DNA from: CAVQFD01 sp963724695
GTDB lineage: Bacteria > Acidobacteriota > Vicinamibacteria > Vicinamibacterales > CAVVIG01
Length of the DNA: 64,000 nt
Assembly (NCBI GenBank): GCA_963724695.1
Contig: CAVRVW010000012.1
Coordinates: 868,001-932,000, forward strand
Direction of reading: 5' to 3'
Of the stretch, positions 18,659 to 29,262 are shown piece after piece. A program made the translations under genes and the position numbers. Below the pieces are notes generated by a model. The model worked only from the letters and a program-made list of their open reading frames with translations. It searched no databases and had not been told where the DNA came from. Position 1 is the stretch's first letter; the number at the start of each line of letters is the position of its first letter.

Positions 18659-19279
18659 TTATCCGTGCTTGACCATGACGCCCTCGAGCACGTTGGCGAC
18701 GTCTTCGCAGCGGTCGGTGGCGGCTTCGAGGAAGTCGAGCGTCTCCTTCCACTTCATCACCGCGATCGGATCGCGCTCGTCGTCGAACAGCTGGCTCGAC
18801 CGCCTGCTGATGGATGCGATCGGCCTCGTTCTCGAGCCGGTTGATCTCGACGGCGTGGGTGATGAGCGCCCTTGTGCTGCTCGAGCGCGTCGAGCGCCGG
18901 CCGGACCTCGCTTGGTCGACGCGGTCACGATCTGCGCCAGCTCGCGCGCGCCGAAGCGGACGGTCTCGAGCCGGTAGAGGCGGATCAGCGCCGCCGACGC
19001 GTCGATGGCGTCCATGACGTCGTCGAGCGAGCGCGCCAGCGCGTGGATGTCCTCGCGATCGAGCGGCGTCACGAACGTCCGATTGAGCCGCTGGATGATC
19101 TCGTGGGTGAGCGAGTCGCACTTGTGCTCGACGTCCTTGATCTCGTCGGCCTTGTCCCAGTCGGGACGGTCCGGCGCCAGCATCGCTTCGAGCAGCTGCG
19201 CGCCACCGTGCAGCTCGACCGCCAGCGCCTGGAAGTCGTCGTAGAACTTTTCTTCGCGCGGAATCAGACGAAACGCCAC
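18659..19279 (-). CDS. DUF47 phosphate transport regulator (PhoU-like, Pit accessory)
   Basis: 206 codons from a GTG at 19279 with gggag ahead of it. Helical protein with family hallmarks: FYDDFQALAVELHGGAQLLE, DIKDVEHKCDSLTHEI (here DEIKDVEHKCDSLTHEII), DREDIHALARSLDDVMDAID and EAATDRCEDVANVLEGVMVKHG at the end. Two compensating indels near 18870 and 18915 scramble about 35 residues in the middle (ALDALEQHKGA, RLENEADRIH are readable in other frames). DUF47 proteins gate or regulate Pit transporters; adjacency to pitA agrees. Confidence 0.85.
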   Translation of the reverse strand: MAFRLIPREEKFYDDFQALAVELHGGAQLLEAMLAPDRPDWDKADEIKDVEHKCDSLTHEIIQRLNRTFVTPLDREDIHALARSLDDVMDAIDASAALIRLYRLETVRFGARELAQIVTASTKRGPAGARRARAAQGRSSPTPSRSTGSRTRPIASISRRSSQLFDDERDPIAVMKWKETLDFLEAATDRCEDVANVLEGVMVKHG

Positions 19280-19338
19280 CTGGCTCCCCTGTCCTGCTCC
19301 GGCCCGGAGCCGCTCGATTTCCGGCCAAAAACTCGTGG

Positions 19339-19372
19339 ATTGTAGCAGATCAGTTTACACGGTTGTTACATC
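19339..19372 (-). promoter_or_regulatory. candidate PHO box and -10 upstream of DUF47-pit
   Basis: Minus strand: ATGTAACaacc then GTGTAAActga, two half-sites 11 bp apart (19354-19371), then 9 nt and TACAAT (19339-19344). The geometry, with the box in place of a -35, matches promoters activated by PhoB. Confidence 0.55.
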
Positions 19373-19391
19373 CCACCGAGTTTTCCTGGAA

Positions 19392-19407
19392 TTAACACGT
19401 TCGTCAC
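19392..19407 (+). promoter_or_regulatory. weak PHO-box-like repeat upstream of the TonB receptor
   Basis: TTAAC (19392-19396) and GTCAC (19403-19407) are 11 bp apart, like the other boxes but degenerate. It lies 74 nt before the receptor ATG, in the divergent region shared with DUF47-pit. Confidence 0.3.
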
Positions 19408-19480
19408 AGGGGCGACGACACGCGGCCGCTAACCTGCGGGGGTTCGCGAGCGGAATGGACACCTCCAGGAGGCTCATCCC

Positions 19481-22400
19481 ATGTTCTCGTTCTTCCGCAC
19501 GCGCGTGGTGCCTGTGCTGGCGCTCGTCGTGGCCCTCGCCGCGCCGGCGGCCGCCCAGCAGACCGAATCGCGCATCGTCGGCAAGGTCACCGACCAGAGC
19601 GGCGCGGCGCTCCCCGGCGTGACCGTCAATGTCACCAGCAAGGCGACGGGCACGCTTGCGCACGGTCGTGACCGAAGGTGAAGGCGACTTCGCGGTGACC
19701 AACCTCGCGCCAGGCGCCTACACCGTGCTAGTCGAGCTGTCCGGGTTCCAGTCACGCTCCCAGGACGTGGTGCTCGGCGTCGGCCAGACCGAGGCGATGT
19801 CGCGTCTCCCTGGGTGTCGGCGCCGTGCAGGAGACGGTCGACGTGGTGGCCTCGGCGCCGGTGCTCGACGTGTCGTCAGCCCGGCTCGGCGTGAACGTGT
19901 CGCCCGAGGAAGTGGAGAACCTGCCGGTCAACGGCCGCAACTTCGCGAACCTGATGACGCTCGCCACGGGCGCCACGTCGCGACGGCAACGGCGGCTGGG
20001 CCAGCGTGCGGTTCAACGGCAAGTCGAACCAGCAGAACTACCTGAACTACGACGGCGTGGACGGCAGCTACGTATGGGACGCCACCCCGGGGTATTTGAA
20101 CGCCACCGGCTCGCAGTTCAGGCTGCAGACCTCGATGGAGTCGATCTCGGAGTTCCGCGTCAACTCGGGCCTCGCCCCCGCGGAAAGCGGCCTGGGCTCG
20201 GGCGGCAACATCACGGTCATCAGCAAAAGCGGCGCGAATCAGTTCAGCGGCTCAGTGTTCGAGTACCTGCGCAACGATGCCATGGACTCGGCGAACAAGT
20301 ACGATAACCAGAAGCAGGAGCTGGCGCTCAATCAGTTCGGCGGGTCGATTGGCGGGCCGATCGTCCAGAGCCGGACGCACTTCTTTGTCAGCTACGAAGG
20401 TCTCAAGCAGACGACGGGCCTGAGCTTCACCGAGGCCGTGCCGAGCGCCGAAGCGATTCGGCGGATCATGGCGGGCGAGCCGATCGGCAGCGGGGCGGGC
20501 CAGAGCCCGTCGCGGACGATGGCCGTTGCGCCGCTGCTGGCGGGCTTCCCCACCGGCACGACGAGCACGTCCAATGCGCTCCTGGCGCTGGCCACGAACA
20601 ACACGGAAGCCACCCAGGACGAGAATGCGGCGTCGTTTCGTCTGGACCACAGATTGACCAACAACCACTCGTTCTACGCGCGATACCTTTTCAGCGATGG
20701 CGAGGTAGACACGCCCGATCGCACCGCCACGGCCCGGCGGGTCCTGGCGAAGCAGCGGCCCCAGAACGCTGTCGTGAACTTCCAGAGCGTCATGCGCAAC
20801 AGCATGATCAACGAGCTGAAGATCGGCGTACAACCGGCCGGAAGTGAGTGCAACGGCGTTCGCGAACCAGCTCGGGTACGATCCGATCGGCGTCTCCCTG
20901 TCCGGCACGGTGACGTCTGCGTCGATCGACGCCCGTGGTTCGTCGGGCATCGCACGAAGCGGCCTGCTGATCCGCGCCTCGAGCGCTTCGTCGACCGTCG
21001 GCTCGGTGTTCGAGCCGAGCTCCATGTCGATCGGCGACACACTGACCTGGAACCGAGGCGCCCACACGCTGAAGGCGGGCGGCGAGTACCGCTCGATCCA
21101 GTCGTCGTTCCAGTTCCTGGGGAGCACGGAGATCACCTACAACAGCGTCAACGACTTCATCGACAACCGGCCAAACGCGGTCGCGGTGGCGCTGGACTCG
21201 CCGATGTTCAAACCCGTGCAGTACTACCTGATCGGGTTCGTCCAGGACTCTTGGCGCGCCACCGGCAAGCTGACGTTCGAGCTCGGGCTGCGGTATGACT
21301 TCTATTCGCCCGTCAAGGAAGCCAACAGCAACGCCAAACCGTTCTTCATCGAGGAGAACGACTTCGGCGCCGACCCGGACAACTTCTACGACGCCGACAA
21401 GAACAACTTCTCGCCCCGGCTGTCGGCGGCGTATCAACTCGGCGAGAAAACAGTTATCCGCAGCGGCCTGGGACTGTTCTACGGTCCGGGGCAGTTCGAG
21501 GACCGGATTCAGCCCATCGAAAACGCGATTGTCCGGCAGCGCGTTGGCGCCTCGGACGTTCCGAACAACGGCCTGCAGTATCCATTCAGCGCCGACGTGC
21601 TGCGGAGCACGTTGTCGATTCGTGGCTACACACACACGCGGCCTGACGAGTACAACTTTCAGTACGGCGTGAGCCTCTCGCGCGAGCTGCCGGGCGAAGT
21701 CAACCTGACAGCCGGTTACACGGGCAGCCAGGGCAAGGACATGTTCCTGCGCGGTGTGGCCAACACGCTCGCCTTGACGCCGCCGCTCGTGCGTCAGCAG
21801 CCGAGTTACGGCCAGATCGACTACAAGACCTCGGGCTGCGTCGATGGACTCGTGATCAACGGCAACCCGATTTCTGGTTGCGGCTACGCCGAGTACAACG
21901 CGTTCCAGTTGAGCGCCACGCGTCGCTTCCGTGACGGATTCACGGGAGGACTGCAGTATCAGTATTCGACGAACAAAGGCACGACGCAGGGTTCCAACGA
22001 AGCCGCGACGGCCATGAACACGTTCGACTACGAGACCGAGTACGGCACCAACCCGCAGGACATCCCGCACACGTTCAACGGGTCGCTCGTCTACCAGATT
22101 CCTGCTGAGGGCTTCTGGAAGGGTGGCTGGCGCATCGGCGGCATCTTCAACGCCCGGAGCGGCGTGCCCATCAACGTCATCCAGAGCCGTCCGGACAATC
22201 TGCCGAGCGGTGCGCAGAACATTCCCGGCGGCAACAGCCGAGGAACACAGCGCCCGGACCTGGTGCCCGGCGTGGACCCGTACCTGCCGGGGTTCGGCGA
22301 GAACGGCAGCGTGCGCTATCTCAATCCGGCGGCGTTTGCCACGCCCCTGGCCGGCACGTTCGGCAACCTTCCGCGCAACTACCTGCGCGGCCCCGGCTTC

Positions 22401-22658
22401 TCGCAGGTCGACCTCATGTTCAGCAAGGACTTCAGATTCAAGTCCAATCAGGGGATCCAGATTCGCGCAGAGCTCTTCAACATCACCAACAAGCTCAACT
22501 ACGAGAACCCGGCGGCGACCCTCCCGAACGGCGCACCAGGCGTGCCCTTGACCGACGCCGCCGCAGGCACGTTCGGGTACGTTCTCGGGCCACTCAACCG
22601 CACGGTGGGCCTCGGCACGGCGCGGCAGACGCAGATTTCGCTGCGATACACCTTCTAG
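19481..22658 (+). CDS. Oar-like TonB-dependent receptor, frameshifted at the 5' end
   Basis: About 1055 residues. ATG at 19481 with a ggaggctc site; signal peptide to AAPAAAQQ. Carboxypeptidase-regulatory fold (RIVGKVTDQSGAALPGVTV, about 27-110), plug with the NGRNFANLMTLATG motif (about 145), large barrel, and the terminal outer-membrane signature ending in aromatic Phe (SLRYTF). Indels near 19663, 19803, 19980 and 20835 break the first half; from 20844 the frame is open to the end. Such receptors import large substrates (oligosaccharides, peptides, chelates). Divergence from the phosphate transporter and a PHO-like site hint at a phosphorus-related ligand, which is speculation. Confidence 0.85.
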
Positions 22659-22780
22659 GCTGACGGCTCATGGCTCATGGCTCACGCCGGCAAATGTCCG
22701 GCCTGAGCCTGAGCCCACTCAGAGGGGTCTGCCCCCTGAGCCTTACCCTCTTAAGCCTAAGCCCTGAGCCATAAGCACTT
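22659..22780. repeat. ggctcat tandem-word repeat
   Basis: Words ggctcat and cctgagc/ccctgag in both orientations, starting one base after the receptor stop. Forms an imperfect inverted repeat around agaggggtctgcccc (22720-22736). Confidence 0.65.
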
Positions 22781-22800
22781 TCTGGTACACTGACCGCCGC

Positions 22801-24074
22801 ATGCGCGATGTGCTGGCGATCATCCTGGGCGGCGGTCAGGGCAGACGGCTCTTTCCTCTCACCGAGCGGCGCGCGAAGCCGGCGGTGCCGCTCGCCGGCA
22901 AGTACCGGCTCATCGACATCCCCGTCAGCAACTGCCTCCACGCCGACATCCGGCGCATCTTCATCCTCACGCAGTTCAATTCGGCCTCGCTCAACCGGCA
23001 CATCGGCCAGACCTACCGGCTCGACACGTTCAGCCGCGGATTCGTCGAGATCCTGGCGGCCGAGCAGACGCCCGACAACCCGAACTGGTATCAAGGCACG
23101 GCGGACGCGGTGCGACAAGCCGTGCGCCACTTCGAGCGCCACGACGCCGACTACTACCTGATCCTCTCCGGCGACCACCTGTACCGGATGAACTACGCCG
23201 AGTTCGTCGACGATCACATCGATCGGCAGGCCGACATCACAGTTGCGGCGTTGCCGGTCACGGTCGAAGAGGCGTCGGGGATGGGAATTCTCCGCTTCGA
23301 CCGCACCGGGCAGATCTCGGGGTTCGAGGAGAAGCCCTCCCGGGATCGTTTGCTCGAGATAGGGCGAAGCTTGCCGGCCGGGGCGCCGTTCGGCAGCCAC
23401 TCGTCCGACAAGCCCTTTGTGGCCTCGATGGGCGTCTACGTGTTCTCGCGCGACGTGCTGCTCGACATCCTGGCCGGCGACGCGCGCCACCGACTTCGGC
23501 AGGGAGGTCATCCCCGCAGCGCTCGGCCAGTATCAGGTCCACGCGTTCCTGTTCCGCGGCTACTGGGCGGATGTCGGCACCATTCAGTCCTTCTACGACG
23601 CCAACATCCTGCTGACCCGGGCCGACGCGCCGTTCCGCTTTTACGACCCGCAGCGGCCTGTCTACACGCATCCCCGATTTCTTCCGGGCTCGCGGCTCAC
23701 CGACTGCGTCGTCAAGGACGCGATCGTCGCCGAAGGCTGCTTCATCGACCGGGCCGAGATCACGCAGTCGGTCGTGGGGATCCGGACGCGCGTTCGCAGC
23801 GGGGCCAGGATCCGGCGGTCGGTCCTGCTCGGCGCGGACTACTACGGCACCGACGCCGAAGCGCCGACGCTCGCCAGCGGCCCGAAGCTGGGCATCGGCG
23901 AGGACGTCGAGCTCGACCGTGTCATCGTGGACAAGAACGCGCGGATCGGCGACGGCGTGCGACTGGTCGAATGCGGCTGGAATTCAGGAAGCCGACGGCC
24001 CCGGCTACTTCATCAGGAACGGCGTGATCATCGTGCCCAAGGACGGCATCGTGCCGTCGGGCACGACGGTCTGA
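22801..24074 (+). CDS. glgC: glucose-1-phosphate adenylyltransferase
   Basis: Makes ADP-glucose for glycogen. ATG at 22801; a TACACT at 22786-22791 suggests a very short leader. Nucleotide-binding loop LGGGQGRRLFPLT at the N-terminus, KPAVPLAGKYRLIDIPVSNC, GTADAVRQ, and SGDHLYRMNY follow in the order of the family; the C-terminal left-handed beta helix (VVKDAIVAEGCFIDRA, SVVGIRTRVRSGA) ends KDGIVPSGTTV at the TGA 24072-24074. One-base indels near 23487 and 23975 break the frame; residues on both sides are conserved. About 424 residues, normal length. Confidence 0.9.
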
Positions 24075-24083
24075 GTTCCCGGA

Positions 24084-24854
24084 TCAGCGGTGCTCGAGCC
24101 ACTCGGCCAGGTCGACCGAGCGGTAGTTGGGAAATCGGATTTCAGGTGAGTCCAGAAGCTCAGTCGCGACTTGCGGCCGTATGCGCGCGACCGTCACGAT
24201 AGTGGAACCCTCTGGCAGTCGTCGGACGACTTCGAGCGGCAGCAACTGATTCTGGCACCACCAGATCTCGTCCGCCTCCCCGCGTGCGCGAGGGCGGTCG
24301 TGCCGAACGAAGGTCAGCCCCTCGACGTCTTTGATCGCGAGCGGCACGGGCGGCCCGCTCACCGTGGAGAGATCCACGCCCAGCGTCAGGACGTCGAGCC
24401 AGCCTCGAACACCCTGCCAGTTTCTCAGTTCGCTCTCGTCGTAGCGCACGATGACCTTCTCATCGTGCAGCACGACCCAACCAGATACTCGTGCAGGATC
24501 GTTGGGATTCTGGACGTAGAGAAACTCGCGGTCCGAGCTCTGCTGCACGTGAACGCGCTTGGCCGTCCTCGTCACCGTCTGGGCCAACGGTGACGACGGC
24601 TGGCCTCCTCCCTCGTGGCGGACGACGACGTCTAGCGTCATCGACCGTACGTGGCTGGCGTGCTCAGGAACGTCCGGTGGCATTTCCGGGGCGGGTGCGG
24701 CGACGCGGGACGAGGTCGCGGACGGCACTGGCGTCCAGGGCGCTGGTGCCTGCGCGACCGCTTCCTGTCTCGCGGCGTGCACGAGGGTGATAGCAGCCAG
24801 GAAGGGGCCGCACACGGAACTCGCCAAGGCCCGGTTACGCATTCTGAGTCGCAT
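24084..24854 (-). CDS. secreted protein of unknown function
   Basis: About 256 residues from the ATG at 24854 (MRLRMRNRALASS), with an N-terminal hydrophobic stretch (VCGPFLAAITLVHAA) then a Pro/Ala-rich linker, so exported. The mature domain (SMTLDVVVRHEGGG to the end) is beta-rich with several short motifs (GWVVLHDEKVIVRYDE, FVRHDRPRARGE) and no catalytic pattern I recognise. It follows phoA on the same strand but a strong hairpin (24867-24900) separates them. Confidence 0.6.
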   Translation of the reverse strand: MRLRMRNRALASSVCGPFLAAITLVHAARQEAVAQAPAPWTPVPSATSSRVAAPAPEMPPDVPEHASHVRSMTLDVVVRHEGGGQPSSPLAQTVTRTAKRVHVQQSSDREFLYVQNPNDPARVSGWVVLHDEKVIVRYDESELRNWQGVRGWLDVLTLGVDLSTVSGPPVPLAIKDVEGLTFVRHDRPRARGEADEIWWCQNQLLPLEVVRRLPEGSTIVTVARIRPQVATELLDSPEIRFPNYRSVDLAEWLEHR

Positions 24855-24866
24855 GATTAGCTCGGC

Positions 24867-24900
24867 GTTGGGGCTGCCGGGCCTGCCCGGCAGCCCCAAC
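24867..24900. terminator. perfect 16-bp hairpin downstream of phoA
   Basis: gttggggctgccgggc (24867-24882) and its exact complement (24885-24900) with a 2-nt gap. It starts 12 nt after the phoA stop on the minus strand. There is no U-run after it, so it may be an RNA stabiliser or factor-dependent end instead of an intrinsic terminator. Confidence 0.5.
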
Positions 24901-24911
24901 CAACACGTCGC

Positions 24912-26434
24912 TCAGTGAAGTCCGAGCGCCGCCTTCATCACGTGGAAGATGAACGTGTTCTTGACGGTGCCCCTTACCAACTCCGCGCCGGGGCCGACCG
25001 CATAGATCGCCACTTCCTCTCCAGAGTGCGTCTCCGACCCCATCGGGACGGCAGACTCCTGGAAGTAAGCCGGGTGCAGGGGCCCGTCGGCGTCTGGCCG
25101 CCACGGCCGGGGAACGTGTCAGTGCGTGGGTCCTGGCGGGCGCCCGCTCGATATCCAGGGCCGTTCAGGTAGCCGAGGGCTGTGTAAGGAACACCGTTTC
25201 GATCGCCAGACGCCGAAACATGACCGGTCGTGGTGTTGAGGTCGTAGACGACGTCAAGAATGCCGTTGCCGGCAGGCGCATTGAAGCCCGCGTCCGACGT
25301 CACGGCGTACGGGAGTTCGGCCTTGGGCCGCATCGGATAGCCAGCGATGTTGAACACGTGGCTATGGTCGGCCGACACGATGATCAAGGTGTCGTCGAGG
25401 TCAACCATCCGGGCCGCTGCCCCGACAGCCTCGTCGAGCTCCTGCGCGTCCGTCAGCGCACGGAACGCGTTGCCCTCGTGATGGCCGTGGTCGATGCGAC
25501 CGGCTTCGACCATCAGGAAGTACCCGTCGCGCCCGGGACCGCGACGGCTCGACTGCTCCAGCAGCCTGATGGTCGTGGTCGTCATCTCGGTGAGGCTTGG
25601 CTCCTTGCCGAGGTCTGTCGGCCGATCGTGCTCGTACTCCATGTGACCGGACTCGAAAAGGCCCAGGACGGGCAGCTGTCTGGTTGTCAGCGACTGGAAG
25701 CCGGCCTGGTTCCACACGTAGGTGTACCCGGCTGCCTGGTACTCCTGCCGCAGGTCCCGTTTGTCCGTTCGGGCGCCGTTCACGCCCTCCTCATCGGGGA
25801 CACCGGTCGGCACGAAGAATCGCCGCCCGCCACCCATCAGCACGTCAACGCCTCTGCCGAGTCGCCGGTTGTAGGTCGCAGCGGTCGGGAGCGTTTGGAG
25901 CGCGATCGCGTTCTCGTCGTTGCGGTTGTTGATGTGCGCGTAGGTGGCTGCGGGTGTCGCGTGGGTGATCTGGGCGGTAGAAACGACGCCAACCTTCATC
26001 CCTTCGGCCTTCGCCATTTCCAGCAGGGTCCAGGGCGCGCGGCCGTCACCGTTCTTGTTGAAGTCGAGCGGCTCGGTCGTCTCGTCGAATCCGATCACGG
26101 CCTGGTTCGTATTCACCCCGCTCATCATGGCCGTCATCGTCGGCGCGCTGTCGGGAGTGATCGCATCGGAGCCGTACGTGCGGGACAACGCCGTGTACGG
26201 GAACTGATCCAGGACCAGCTGGCCAGATACGCCGACCGACAGGATGCGCGTGGCCGTCACCGTCGACACGCCCATACCGTCGCCCACGAAGAAGATCACG
26301 TTCCTTGCGCGACGGCCCCGATACCTCAGATCGGCAGAGCCCTTCCGGTCGTCCCCGTCCGCGCCCACAGTCGCGCTGGCAATCACAAGGGCCGTTACGG
26401 CCACGAACAGTCCTCTTACGTACCTTCTCGGCAT
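24912..26434 (-). CDS. phoA: alkaline phosphatase, PhoA type
   Basis: Periplasmic metal enzyme that frees phosphate from monoesters. ATG at 26434 has a strong site (gaggaggagaca) and opens a signal peptide (RGLFVAVTALVIASATVGA). Active-site pieces: FFVGDGMG (Asp), ITPDSAPTMTAMMSG (nucleophile Ser), MVEAGRIDHGHHEGN, SADHSH, and C-terminal ETHSGEEVAIYAVGPGA with the last zinc His. One missing base near 25100 shifts the frame before that last motif; the corrected end is the TGA at 24912-24914. About 505 residues. Confidence 0.88.
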
Positions 26435-26628
26435 GTGTCTCCTCCTCACTTCACTGAGCTCTGTCAGAGGCGTTGGCGGCGCCGCCCGCGCTTCGTGGAG
26501 TTACCCGGGCAGCATACCGACGCTGGTTAGCGGTGGGATGACGTGCGAGCGACGACCGCGCAAACACTCGCGGAGCACTCGGTTTGGCGCGTGTGAAGGG
26601 GCTGACTGAGCCGCGTCCTCGAGGCTCT

Positions 26629-26862
26629 TCAGGCGGCGTCGTCGCCGGTTGGAGCGAGCTGCCGGAAGAGCCGCCGTGCGCCGCGATCGAGCAGCTCGCG
26701 TTCGGCGGCCCGCCAGCAGTCGCCAAATGGCCGCAAGCGTCCGGCCTGCAGGAAGAGCACGTAGGCGCGGCCGGCGATTTCGTCGCGGCTGGGGTAGGTG
26801 TCCGCCGGCGGCACGTGCCGATTGCGGAAGCCCTCCAGCGGCCAGATTTCCGCCATGTTCAT
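26629..26862 (-). CDS. small DUF2934 protein
   Basis: 77 residues. ATG at 26862 overlaps the stop of the gene before it (ATGA). The C-terminal half is the DUF2934 helix pair (PSRDEIAGRAYVLFLQAGR ... CWRAAERELL), a short domain common in Acidobacteriota and rhizobia with no known biochemical role. Another copy lies at 60093-60341. Confidence 0.65.
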   Translation of the reverse strand: MNMAEIWPLEGFRNRHVPPADTYPSRDEIAGRAYVLFLQAGRLRPFGDCWRAAERELLDRGARRLFRQLAPTGDDAA

Positions 26863-27090
26863 GCTCGCGCGGCAAATCGGTCCGCCCCGCTCGCGCGGCG
26901 AAGGAACGAACCGTCGGGCAGTCTTGCGAGGAAGCCGGACTGCACGAGCGCTGTGAGAGCGCTCTCGCACCGGTCAGCGGGCAGGTTCCATAGCCGCCGC
27001 GCCTGCGCGAACGACAGCCGCATGTCGGGCATCTCCGTGTACTCAATCCGGATTCGCTTGACGGTCTCGTCGAGGGTCAGGCGGAATCAT
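26859..27090 (-). CDS. small helical, possibly DNA-binding protein
   Basis: About 73 residues; reads LTLDETVKRIRIEYTEMPDM then RLSFAQARRLWNLPADRCES and ALVQSGFLARLPDG, which looks like a compact winged-helix. The ATG at 27088-27090 needs a one-base correction to join; otherwise the start is the CTG at 27080. Stop overlaps the DUF2934 start, so the two are translated together. Function unknown. Confidence 0.5.
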
Positions 27091-27226
27091 CGAGGGCTCC
27101 TCAGCTTCCAGAGGCGTCTCAGGCAGATGCCACATTCTCTCAGGCCGGTGTCACGCCACGGTGTCGAGCCGATCGCGTGTCTGTAAACTCTTGGATTCCA
27201 TCGGGTCGGACGCGCCTTCGCCCCGC

Positions 27227-27232
27227 TATAAT
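27227..27232 (+). promoter_or_regulatory. -10 box 8 nt before a start codon (leaderless)
   Basis: TATAAT followed by 8 nt and the ATG of the phosphodiesterase. Transcription would begin at or next to the start codon, with no room for a ribosome site. No clear -35. Confidence 0.5.
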
Positions 27233-27240
27233 TCCGGGGC

Positions 27241-28171
27241 ATGAGAACTGCCCTGTCTGTCATGGCTTTCGTGGTCGCGCTCCTGACGCTCGCCTACGCC
27301 CAGCCCGGACGGGCCAATCGCAAGGTGCTCATCGCGCACCGGGGCGCTTCGTCGTACGCGCCGGAGCACACGGTGTCGGCCTACCGCCTGGCCATCGTCC
27401 AGCAGGTCGACTACGTGGAGCAGGATCTCGCGGTGACCAGGGACGGTCAGCTGATCTGCCTGCACGACGATACCCTCGAGCGGACCACCAACGTCGCCTC
27501 GGTGTTCCCCGATCGGTTCGCCGTCGGCACGGGCGGCCGCCGCGGGCCCGTCAAACAGTGGATCGCCAACGACTTCACGCTGGACGAAATCAAGCGGCTC
27601 GACGCGGGCCGCTGGTTCCACACGAAGTTCACCGACGAGCGGATTCCGACCTGGCAGGAGGCCATCGACCTGGTGCGCGCCACACCGGGAATGGGCATGT
27701 ACCCGGAGCTCAAATCGCCACCGCTCTACACCGGCCGGGGCGTGGACATGGTGAAGCTGTTCGTCGAGTCGGTGAAGAAGAACGGCCTCGACCAGCCGGA
27801 GTCGCTCCGCACGACGCCGATAATCATCCAGTCGTTCGACGAAGCCACGATCCGCCGCCTGGCCAAGGAACTGCCGGGCATTCCGCGCGTGCTTGCTGAT
27901 GGGATCGTTCCCGGCCAACGGCCTGACCGACGCGAGGCTGAAGGAGATCAAGACCTTCGCCGACGGCATCGCGCCGGCCAAGGATCTCATCACCGGCCAG
28001 CCCGATGTCGTGAAGCGGGCGCACGCCCTGGGCCTGACCGTCACGGCGTACACGTTCAGGTCGGCCAACGCCGGCCCCTTCCCGAACGTCCGCGCCGAGA
28101 TGGCTCACTTCCTGGACACGCTCGGCATCGACGCGCTCTTCACGGACAATCCGGATCAGTTCCCTCGATGA
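27241..28171 (+). CDS. glycerophosphodiester phosphodiesterase
   Basis: Hydrolyses glycerophosphodiesters to glycerol-3-phosphate. ATG at 27241; signal peptide (LSVMAFVVALLTLAYA), so periplasmic like GlpQ. Motifs: IAHRGASSYAPEHT (His/Arg/Glu), YVEQDLAVTRDGQLICLHDD, MYPELKSP, and C-terminal FTDNPDQF. One-base indel near 27893. About 309 residues. With PhoA and PhoD it forms the organic-phosphate salvage set of this window. Confidence 0.88.
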
Positions 28172-28207
28172 CTCTCAATCGTCAACCCGGCACTCAGGGA
28201 GGCGCAG

Positions 28208-29236
28208 ATGGGCATTCGATCGCGCGCGTCATGGGCTGGTGTGGTCATCCTGGGCGGGTCCGTGTCCCTGGCGATACCAGCCGCTGCCGGTGGACAGACA
28301 TCGGCGACTGCCTGGACGCCACCGCGCACTGCCGACGGCCAGCCTGACCTGACCGGCACGTGGCTGAGCAAGAGCGCGACGCCATTGGAGCGGCCAAAGG
28401 CGCTCGAGGGACGATCCTTCCTGACCAACGAAGAAGTTGCGGAGCTGAAGGCACGTGCCGATCGGCTCTTCGCCAACGGCAACGGCGACTTCGCCGCGGG
28501 CGACAACGTGTTTCTGGCGGCCCTGGCGAATCCCGATCGATTCAAGAGCCCGACCGCAACCCACGGCTCAGAGGACATGATCGATCGGGAGTTCGACAAT
28601 CACACCTCGCTCGTCAGCGATCCCCCGGATGGACGTGTTCCACCCCTGACCCCGGAGGCACAACGCAGACGTGAAGCGGCCGCGGCGGCCGCACGGCGGC
28701 CCGGCCATCCCGAGAACATGGACAATGCGTTGCGCTGCATCGCCTGGGGGGTGCCCAGGCTCGGCGGACGGTATGGCGCAGGCGATCTCGGGTACTACCA
28801 GATTCTGCAGACGCCTGGCTACGTGATCCTGTACATGGAAACCGGCCACGAGGCTCGCATCATTCCCCTGGACGGGCGCCCGCATCTGCCGGCAGGCGTC
28901 GGCCAGTGGAGCGGAGACTCGCGGGGCAGGTGGGACGGGAACACGCTCGTGATCGAGACGACCAACTTTTCTCCGAAGAGCAGCTTCCTGGGATCCGCGG
29001 AAGGACTGCAGCTGGTCGAGCGCCTGACGCGTGTCGCGCCTGACACGATCAAGTACGAGATGACGCTGACCGATCCGGCAACGTGGACGCAGCCGTGGAA
29101 GGCGGAGATGCCGCTGAAGCGGACCGACCAGATGCTCTACGAGTACGCCTGCCACGAAGGGAACTACCACATCCTGACCGGAATGCTCTCAGCGGCGCGC
29201 GCCCAGGACGCCGCGGCCGGGACAGTCCCGAAATAG
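28208..29236 (+). CDS. secreted protein of unknown function (TADGQPDLTG type)
   Basis: 342 residues. Signal peptide to PAAAGGQ, then the line WTPPRTADGQPDLTGTW that opens many secreted proteins in Acidobacteriota. The rest (RCIAWGVPRLGG, VILYMETGHEARIIPLDGRP, WDGNTLVIETTNF, YEYACHEGNYH) are recurring beta motifs of the same family. No enzyme activity is known to me. ATG at 28208 has ggaggcgcag ahead. Confidence 0.75.
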   Translation: MGIRSRASWAGVVILGGSVSLAIPAAAGGQTSATAWTPPRTADGQPDLTGTWLSKSATPLERPKALEGRSFLTNEEVAELKARADRLFANGNGDFAAGDNVFLAALANPDRFKSPTATHGSEDMIDREFDNHTSLVSDPPDGRVPPLTPEAQRRREAAAAAARRPGHPENMDNALRCIAWGVPRLGGRYGAGDLGYYQILQTPGYVILYMETGHEARIIPLDGRPHLPAGVGQWSGDSRGRWDGNTLVIETTNFSPKSSFLGSAEGLQLVERLTRVAPDTIKYEMTLTDPATWTQPWKAEMPLKRTDQMLYEYACHEGNYHILTGMLSAARAQDAAAGTVPK

Positions 29237-29262
29237 CTCAACTCGAGGGGGACCGAAGGTCG

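Noticed and set aside
26501..27046. 181-codon minus-strand frame
   Set aside because: Low-information Arg-rich shadow; the overlapping frames encode two small proteins with coherent motifs and coupled start/stop.
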